Positions 56,589 to 64,000 of a stretch of 64,000 nt of DNA are shown here, one piece after another. Under the pieces are notes generated by a model. That model saw only the letters and a program-made list of their open reading frames with translations, was not told the origin of the DNA and made no database searches. The translations under genes and the position numbers were made by a program. The stretch's first letter is position 1, and each line of letters starts with the position of its first letter. Origin of the DNA: Nelumbo lutea (taxonomy: Eukaryota > Streptophyta > Magnoliopsida > Proteales > Nelumbonaceae); assembly GCA_022828595.1 (NCBI GenBank), contig JAKGHH010000001.1, forward strand, positions 207,948,348-208,012,347, read 5' to 3'.

Positions 56589-59500
56589 AAAAGTACACAA
56601 CATTTATGCACAGTAATGGGAAGGTCAAGTTCAAAAGTAGGAGGCAATTCAGGGGTAGGATTTCTTGACAAAGAATAAATAAGGGGTGGAGTCGATGTCT
56701 GCTGATGAGTATATACTTGCTTGATTGGTGGTCATTCAACATGTGTCTACATTGGAGGAGGTGAAGGCTTGGACTCCAATTGGAACAGTAGGGATGGCAT
56801 CGTCAACTAGAACTCAAAGAGGAACCATTTGAGTTGGAGGAGAGGAAAAAATGTAAGCACTATTGAAAGATGAAACCAACTCAAAAAAGATAAAAACAGG
56901 GCAAACAAATGATCTTGAGTGAGAGGACTATGGCACTTGTAAGCTTTTTGAGTCCTATAATAGCAAAAGAAGATAGACTTTGTATAGTGTTCATCCAATT
57001 TGTCAAATCCAAGTCCAAGATTTTAAACAAGACACATATAACCAAAGGTTATTTGAGTTAAAGGAAATAGAGATGAAGTAGGGAACAAAATAAAGAAGGG
57101 AGAACAACCATAAAGGATGAATGGAGGCATTCAATTAATGAGAAAACAAGTAATAAACACGGCATCACTCCAAAACCATTTTCATTTGATGTAGAAGGGA
57201 CCGAGCTGTCTTAAGTAAATGTTGGTTCTTTTGTTCAACCATCCAATTTTGTCGTAGAATGTATGTATAAGGAATTAAAACAAAAGATTTTTATTAGAAC
57301 ACCAAACTTGGTGCGAATTTTAGCATGGATTTTTTAAAAATCACAGAATAATTCACTTATTTTTTTTTTATAATTTAAATCAATCATGCTTGAATAGTCA
57401 TTGATGAAAATTACAAAACACTTGTAACCATTATAGGGTACAATTTTATTTGGACCCCAAACATTTGAATAGACTAAAGCAAAAAGACTTAATACATGAT
57501 GATTGATTCTAGGACCAAAGTAAACCCAATGGTGTTTCCCATACTAACTTGACTCACATTGTAGTGATAAAAGATAACTCAATAATGTAACAAGTAATTT
57601 GAGAGCTTTAAGAGATTGATAACTAAGCTTGTGATGCCACTAGATATGAGTAAGGGAGGAAAGAAGTGCTATTGTAGGGTCATCACATCAAGATAATACA
57701 GTCTATTAGTTTTATGCCCTCCACCAATTTTTTTTCGTCTTAAGATCCATAAAAACACAAAAAAGAAGGGTAAAAACTTCTGGAACAAATAAAGAACGTG
57801 ATTAATTTACTAATAAACATAAGGTTAAATGGAATTTAGGCACCTATAAAATAGATGATAAAAATAGAAATGCAATGTCAACATTATCAACACCACACGT
57901 GGGAGATGTAAAACCATTTGCTAAAGTAACAATATGTGAGGTGGAAGATAGAGAGAGGGAAGAAAACACACCTAGGGTCTATTCATCTTTTGGATTTTGA
58001 GGGGGGGGGGGAGTTGGTAAATAGGATTTTGGTTCCCATTGACAAAGACACCTATGTTAATTTTTTCAAATTTATGTAAAGTTTGTGGAAAATTTATTTT
58101 ATCGAGTTTCACTTACCCAAGTAAGTGGTACTTATCTTCCATGTGGAAAAATAACTTTCCCACATAGGGGAAAAGTTTCCAACATTTGGATGGAATAAAA
58201 TTTCCCCTTTTAATTCTGGATTTTTGTGGCTAAAATGATCATTATCTTATTTACATGGGAAATAAAAGAACATGAGTAAATGAACTTACCTAAATAAGGG
58301 TAAGGGTAAGGGTAACTGTTTGAATGCTAGACAAGCCATCCCTGAGTGAGTAAGGGTAATTGTTTTCTATTGGGATGTATAGGGTGTATAGGGAACACTC
58401 ATCATCTCCTTTCAAACACAAATGTAGAAGGTGTTTGATTAGTCTACTGGTTATCGCCCACTTCACTCTCACCAATCACAACATGATTGGCCTATGTAGA
58501 AGGTGGTCCATGTAGATCATAACATAAGTTAATTGTATGTCCCTCCATTCCACAATAGGTAAACTTTGTATGGCAATTACCTTGTCCTCTACTACATCAT
58601 CTCCCTGTAGCCCAACCTTCACTACCTTTACCATCTTGACTAAACATAGGACCATTGTGACCTCCTCTAACTCTATGACCACCACCTCGATTTTCATAAC
58701 TTCCCCCACTTGTTGCAACAATTGCTAACTTATTAGAACTAGTAGTGCTTTCTATAGGTCCAAGTGAAACCCTAAGAAGTTAAGCAAACATCTCAAGAAA
58801 GGGAAGAGTACCTTTCATGACTTCAAATCCATCAGAAATTTGGTCATGCCAAATTTCTTCCTCTATCATTGAATTTTAAAATATGAGGTTAAGGGATGAT
58901 AGAGATTAGTTCATTCCTAAGGTTTCTCATACTAGCAGAGTACCTTTCACGACTTTGATTTCCTTGTTGCAAATTGAAATACTCTTAGTAGAGCCAACAT
59001 ACTTTTATAGTGTTATCCTAATCAGAGTAAAGTTTCTTAGTATGATCCCATATCTCCTTAGTTGCATTTAAGTATATAAATTTTACACTTATTTTGGGCT
59101 CCATACTGTTCCACAACTATGTCATAATTTGAGCATCTTTTTGCTCCCAATCACTATACCCTTGATATTCTGTTAAGAGTTTTTCATCCTTTGCATGCTT
59201 TACTTTCTTCTTAACCCTAAGAAAAACCTTTATTGGTTTGGTTCTTTAGCCATGACACATACTTCTCACCATTAAGTTTGATTGATGTCATTTGCTTACG
59301 TAGATAATTAGGGGGTATCATCACATTTTATTTTTGATCACTACTAGTATCTCCTATTGTTGCATAATGTTGTCTACTCAATAACTATCAACACCATCAC
59401 TATTATTTTGCTACCAACTCACATACACACATACACATAGCCACACACACAAAAGGCTATTACTTGGGCATTACAACATTTCACTCACCTCCTAACAACA

Positions 59501-59750
59501 CCTTTTAGTCCATACAGAAAGGATAGACATGTAAGAACACCACCTGGAATGCATTCAACAACTTTCTCCACCACAAAATGCAACTATGATTTCAACCAAC
59601 ATCAACATTGTTAATTGACTAGGAAAGGCCTTGTTGAAACTAAATTGAGGGCTCAAACTACCACATAAACCACCACTTTATCATTAAGACTTTCACTCAT
59701 CATGATAGAAGTCCCCGGATTGTTGGAATAAGGTTGCCATAGGTTCTTAT

Positions 59751-60070
59751 TGTTCCTTATCATACTATGTAACCCAAAAAAGAAGGAAAAGAAAGGAGAG
59801 ATGTGTTTTAATATTTCAGTCCTTGTGTTGCAATTGCAGGTAACAAAGAGAAGAGAAAAAGAAAAGGGGAGAAAGAGAGAAGAGAGAAGAAAAAAAAGAA
59901 GAAAAATAAGGATTCAGATTAAAGGGAATTAATTTTCTCTTAACCAACCACAAGCTTATATAAATAGCTAAGCTTACAATGACTAATATGCCCCTACTTA
60001 AGTGTGGGGAGATGTAACTTAAAGTAAGACAAAAGTGATAAAGCACCACTTAATAAAAGATAAAAGACCA
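59751..60070 (-). promoter_or_regulatory. Candidate Copia 5' LTR/leader with TATA
   Basis: Upstream of the Copia gag start on the - strand. It contains TATATAAATAG (59958-59968), which reads as a TATA box on either strand, next to a long purine-rich tract (59846-59915). No matching left LTR was found, so the LTR call is positional. Confidence 0.35.
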
Positions 60071-60330
60071 AATTAACCCTGTTTAGTCGACTTTTATAGA
60101 GTTCTTAATGGGCTTTAATTTTTAGTGAGTTACATTAGTTAAGGTTGGTTGTAAATGAATGAGTTGATTTTTAGTTAATTAAGCTAGTCGATGTGGGTTT
60201 TAGGTATTTACCAAAAAATAAATGGGGCATAAGAGTCTTTGATGGGTTTTAGTGAATTACACTAGTCGAGGTTGATTGTAAATGAGTTAGTTGATTTTTA
60301 AGAGTCCCAATGAATCCACAATTCAAATTC
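60071..60330. repeat. Direct repeat pair near 60130 and 60250
   Basis: GTTGGTTGTAAATGAATGAG and GTTGATTGTAAATGAGTTAG, each preceded by a TTTTAGTGA-type motif and followed by TTGATTTTTA, lie about 120 bp apart. Confidence 0.65.
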
Positions 60331-61900
60331 GTGCCTCTCCATAAAATTTCAACCCAAGACTTGCCCATTTACTCATCCATCAAGCTAAGATTTCATTCTA
60401 AGCGCTTTCATTGGCCACTACTCTCTTATTTCAAAATCTTCATCGTAGTACACTATCTCAAAACCCCAAACCTTATCAAAACCTTCATCAACCTTTTGAT
60501 TGACTACCCACCAAATCATAAATCTCCATTGTAACACCTCTCTTAAGACTTCCAAACCTCACCGAAGCCTCCATCAACTTCATGATCAACTATACACTAA
60601 ATTTTAGACCTCAAAATATCCATGTTACCCTTCATTTAAAAGGATTCCAAATAAACCACTCTTATTTATCGTTCATCTCTTATTTCTAAATCTCCATTAT
60701 GACACACCATCGAAGATTCTAAATCGATCATTCTTATTGGTTGTCATTCTCTTATTTTGAGATTATCATTGTGAAACACCATATAAGACATCAAGACCCT
60801 ATCGAAACCTTCATTGACCTCCCGATTGACCATCCCACCAAATGTCATACATCAAAAAAGCATTTTACCCTTCATCTAAAAAGATTTCAAATCAACCATT
60901 CTTATTAGCTATCATTTTCTTATTTCAAGATCTTCATTGTGATACCATCCAAGACTTCCACCATACCACAACCTTCATTGTCCTTTGGATTGACCATCCA
61001 CCAAATTTAAGACCTTAAAATGCCCATTTTGCCCTTCATTTAAAAAGATTCCAAATTGACCACTCTCATAAGTCATAATTATCCAAAATCATAGATTTCC
61101 ATCATGACACACCATCCAAGACTTCCAAAACTTACCAAAACCTTCATCAACCTCCAATTGGCCATTCACCAAATTTTATACTTTAAAATGCTCATTTTAC
61201 CCCTTGTGTAAAAAGTGTCCAAATTAAACCCTTTTATTAGCCATAATTATCTAAAACCATAGATCTCCATCGTGACACACTATCTAAGACTTATAAACCT
61301 TACCACAACCTTCATCTAACTCCCGATTAAAATTTCACTAAAATTTATACCTCTAAATACCCATTTTTTCCTTCATTTAAAAAGATTCCAAATCAACTAT
61401 CCTTATTGGTTGTTACTCTCTTATTTCAAGATCTTCATTGCAACACACCGTCTAAGACCCTTAAACCTTACCAATACCTTCATAACATCTCAATTGACCA
61501 TTTATCAAATTTCAAATATCAAAACACCAGTTTTGTCCCCTTATATAAACATATTTTAAATTAAGCCTTTTCATTGGTCGCGACTATCCAAATTCAAGAT
61601 CTCTAGTACAGTATGACCCCCAAGACATATAGGACCTACTAGCACCTTCCTAAACTTTCTAATCGACCATTTATTAAATTTTAGACCCAAAATATCCATT
61701 TTACCCCGTCATATAGAAATATTCTGATTTAATGGCTCTTATTACTCGTTACTCTCCAAATTACAAATTCTCACCTTAAGACATCCTTGAGGCTATTAAA
61801 CCCCCATCATTACCTTTTTTCGAGACCTAAGAACCCCCATGAAAAATTTCAGCACAAAAATACCCCTCTTACCCATGTTAAAATTTGAGATTTCATTTCC
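60331..61900. repeat. Diverged tandem repeats, about 168-bp period
   Basis: The motif (A)ACCTTCAT followed by GATTGACCAT and CACCAAATTT recurs near 60804, 60970, 61139, 61318, 61476 and 61644 (spacings 158-179). Each copy also has a CCCATTTTACCCTTCATTTA segment. Copies are strongly diverged; related phrases occur in the insert at 54270-54740. No coding function seen. Confidence 0.75.
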
Positions 61901-63500
61901 TTGAATTTTATTTGTTCTTCCTTAGAGCCTAGAGCACTTTTAGCCATGAGGGCTTAATTTCCAACCATTAGATCTCAATGGGAGGGGATCATGCAATCTT
62001 GGATGTTCATTCATTTTAAGGCCCCTATATTTCCAAAAAAAAAATTATTTTTTGGCCCATTTCCACTAAATCCCTTATAACTTTGGTTTTCATAAAGAGA
62101 CCCTTAATACATGGCACTCCCCTAACCATTGGATTTTCCTGGGGAGGCTCAAGATTAATCTTGGGCATCCAAAAGGTCCTTTTCTTTTTAGAGTCTTTGA
62201 AATTACACCTTACTCAGCCCCTTTCCATAAGTTATCAAATTCTTAGAATTTGTAAAAACCCTCCACCACTTGTCACCTTTGAAGCTCTAGGATTTTCCTA
62301 ACTTTTCTTCCAAATTTTGGCCCTAGGATGAAACCCATCCCTCTTTAGAAACCTTAGGTGCCCCTATTCATTTTATGAAATTTCAAAACACTCCCCACTC
62401 CTATAAAAGTGTAAGTCTTTCTTTTTTCTTAGAGGCTTACAGTAGAAAGGAAACATACTTCTTTGACTCCAAAAAAGCCAAAATTTTGTACCAAGCAAGA
62501 AACGCTTCCCTCCTCTCCATTATAATTTCGAACTAAGCATTTGGACTCTCTCCCAATGTCTCAAAGAGTGAAACAAACTCACTATCTTCTCTCTTCCCTC
62601 TTCCTCTATGTACTCTCTAGACCTCCCTAACTGAAATCTTTTCTCCCCTTCTTTTCTCCATTCGATTATCTCTCCTTTTGATTTTGTTTGCAAGAAAAAC
62701 AACAAAAAAGAAAAATAAAACCCCCTCATCCTCAATGTTCTTCTCACTAGTGAGTTCCCTATTGCATTTTCATGCTCTCCTTGCTGTCAAGGTTGTCAAG
62801 GACACCTCAACATTCTTAGAGCACCTTAAAAGTCATCTCACAACAGCCCTTAATAGTTGGAAGAAGGCCACGAAAAGATATATTTTACCACCTCTCTAAT
62901 GTAGTTTAGTTTTTTCTTTTATTTTCTTATTCTTTCCTTGTATGTTTGCATGACAAATAGAGTAAGATAAATCTATATGTGACTGTGTTTTGCCATGTTC
63001 ATCAAGTATTTTTGAGAATATGTTAAGATAGCTTGTAAGAATTCAGTTTTGATTGAAAATTTAGCTTCTTTTCATATATTTTTCTTGCTAGTTACTCTAA
63101 TTGTAAGGAGCAATGTATAACTATCTTTTTCTCAATGTGTGAATTATTTTTGGGTTACTCCAGCTTGTGGAAGAAATGTTCTCTTCTTTCTTAGATTTTA
63201 TGTGCTTGTAATCTCTCTTTTTTATTTAGTATGTCCATGTTATTCTTTCTCTTGTGCAAAGATTTATTTCTTTGGGTGAATTTATGTTTCTTGTGCTAGT
63301 AGAATATAAGAATTGAAAATTGGCTTTCAAGAGAAGACTACTAGTAGGAAACCTATGAGAGGATAACAAAGAATTGGGAGATCTCCCAATTACTTTGCTT
63401 TTTTGTTTGTTTGTTTGTTTGTTTTTGTTTGTTTGTTTTTTTTTTTTTTTTGTGAATTTGGAAGTCTTTTTACTGTAAGGGTTAAAAAGAATGGTATTCC
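61901..63500 (+). other. LTR-like leader region with TATA, non-coding
   Basis: Continues from the tandem repeats as in the insert at 54014-56417. A TATA-like CTATAAAAGTG at 62401 is followed by a pyrimidine-rich leader. The frames at 62083-62301 and 62678-62899 show no domain. By analogy this may be a second, partial large LTR. Confidence 0.4.
63403..63451. repeat. (TTTG)n microsatellite and T run
   Basis: About seven TTTG units then a long T run. Confidence 0.92.
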
Positions 63501-63536
63501 ACACAAATCATGGGGGAGGGGTGCCTAGCACCTAGG

Positions 63537-63960
63537 GACGACAATTTTCTTATCCTAACCGGGTGCCCAACTTCATCAAGGAGGGGGTGGGGATTGTCCT
63601 AGCGGGGAAGGAACAGGGATGGGGATTAATAGGAATCCCTAACTAGGGTCAGGGATAGGGAATGAAGTCCCCGTTTCGACCCAACCCCGATTATATATAT
63701 GTATATATTAAATATATGTTATTATATATATATAACAAAATATGTTTAAAATATTATTTTATTTTTAAAAAATCTTTAATTTTATGTAAATTTATTTTTA
63801 TAAAAAATTCTATTAATTAAAAAAATTTGAAGATTCGGGTCCCTATGGGAACCTGCCTTTGTTGAGGATCGAGTTAGGCATAGGGATTTATCTCTAAATC
63901 GGGGTCGAAGATGGAGAATATTATCCCTACCCAAACCCACCCCGTTGCCATTCTTACTAA
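63537..63960. mobile_element. Non-autonomous element, TTGCCATTC end
   Basis: The right end CCACCCCGTTGCCATTC is the complement of the left end type at 21181 (GGAATGGCAACG). GGGGAT and CCCC-rich sub-termini flank an A+T-rich core with (TA)n. The left boundary near 63537 is approximate. Confidence 0.5.
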
Positions 63961-64000
63961 CACCTTCCTTCTTCTTCCCATTGGATCCCTAGAGTGTTAT

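Larger units (their letters stand above)
41330..59750 (-). pseudogene. Decayed Ty1/Copia element, split by later insertions
   Basis: Reverse-strand Copia parts appear in order gag, integrase, reverse transcriptase, as the Copia class requires. Gag: start near 59321 (IKLNGEKYVSWLKNQ), with a zinc-knuckle remnant YCGMEGHTINLCYDLHG near 58570-58510 whose first Cys is lost. Integrase: VWGPNKIVPYNGYKCF near 57460-57410, and MVEQKNQHLLKTARSLL near 57270-57200, keeping the Glu of the DDE triad. Reverse transcriptase: VVYVDDIFIS ending near 53485, with the downstream block TKDLDNLKYFLGIKVARL at about 41465-41412. Stops and frameshifts are frequent, so it is inactive. It has been split by a Gypsy insertion (41495-53478) and by an LTR-like insert (54014-56417). 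The outer ends are uncertain. Confidence 0.8.

Noticed and set aside
60331..61900. CRISPR-like array
   Set aside because: The repeats are tandem, diverged, about 168 bp long and in plant DNA, with no repeat-spacer alternation.

Overview
This is a piece of a plant nuclear genome, very probably an angiosperm. The evidence is split genes with GT-AG introns in A+T-rich intergenic DNA, dense hAT-like and Tourist-like miniature transposons, tRNA-derived SINEs, a Ty1/Copia element and a Tat-lineage Ty3/Gypsy element with plant-type domains. I cannot name the species.

Layout. 1-500: eroded Tat-family LTR on the + strand. 860-7772: gene 1, an uncharacterised plant protein that resembles what I remember of Arabidopsis At4g26450. 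Its long first coding exon (1765-4055) is followed by three short exons, found by splice sites and reading phase; introns 1 and 3 carry transposon insertions. 8836-10080: an unassigned promoter-and-leader-like unit with an array of hairpins whose inner stems vary while pairing is mostly kept. 10100-33700: mostly non-genic DNA with many short elements (hAT-like, palindromic MITEs, Tourist-like MITE, two SINEs, microsatellites, one solo-LTR-like block). 33856-35985: gene 2, an intronless 709-residue, serine-rich protein of unknown function. 37000-40510: SINE remnant and miniature elements, including two related ones.

41330-59750 is a nested retrotransposon complex. The oldest layer is a decayed Copia element on the - strand (gag about 59321-58430, integrase about 57480-57000, reverse transcriptase split between 53690-53484 and 41489-41330). 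A Tat-lineage Gypsy element (- strand, 41495-53478) sits just after the Copia YVDD motif, with a perfect GTTAG target duplication. It carries gag, protease, reverse transcriptase, an archaeal-type second RNase H and integrase, all broken by stops or frameshifts. On the opposite strand it has an extra ORF (42774-44612) with its own TATA box and two apparent introns. Its right LTR is interrupted by about 2 kb holding the LTR, primer site and partial gag of a related element in the other orientation. A second Copia interruption (54014-56417) is an LTR-like block flanked by a direct duplication of about 170 bp.

59750-64000 is another LTR-like, repeat-rich region with diverged tandem repeats of about 168 bp and a miniature element at the right edge. 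Only genes 1 and 2 look like intact host genes; they are 26 kb apart and no functional link between them is visible.
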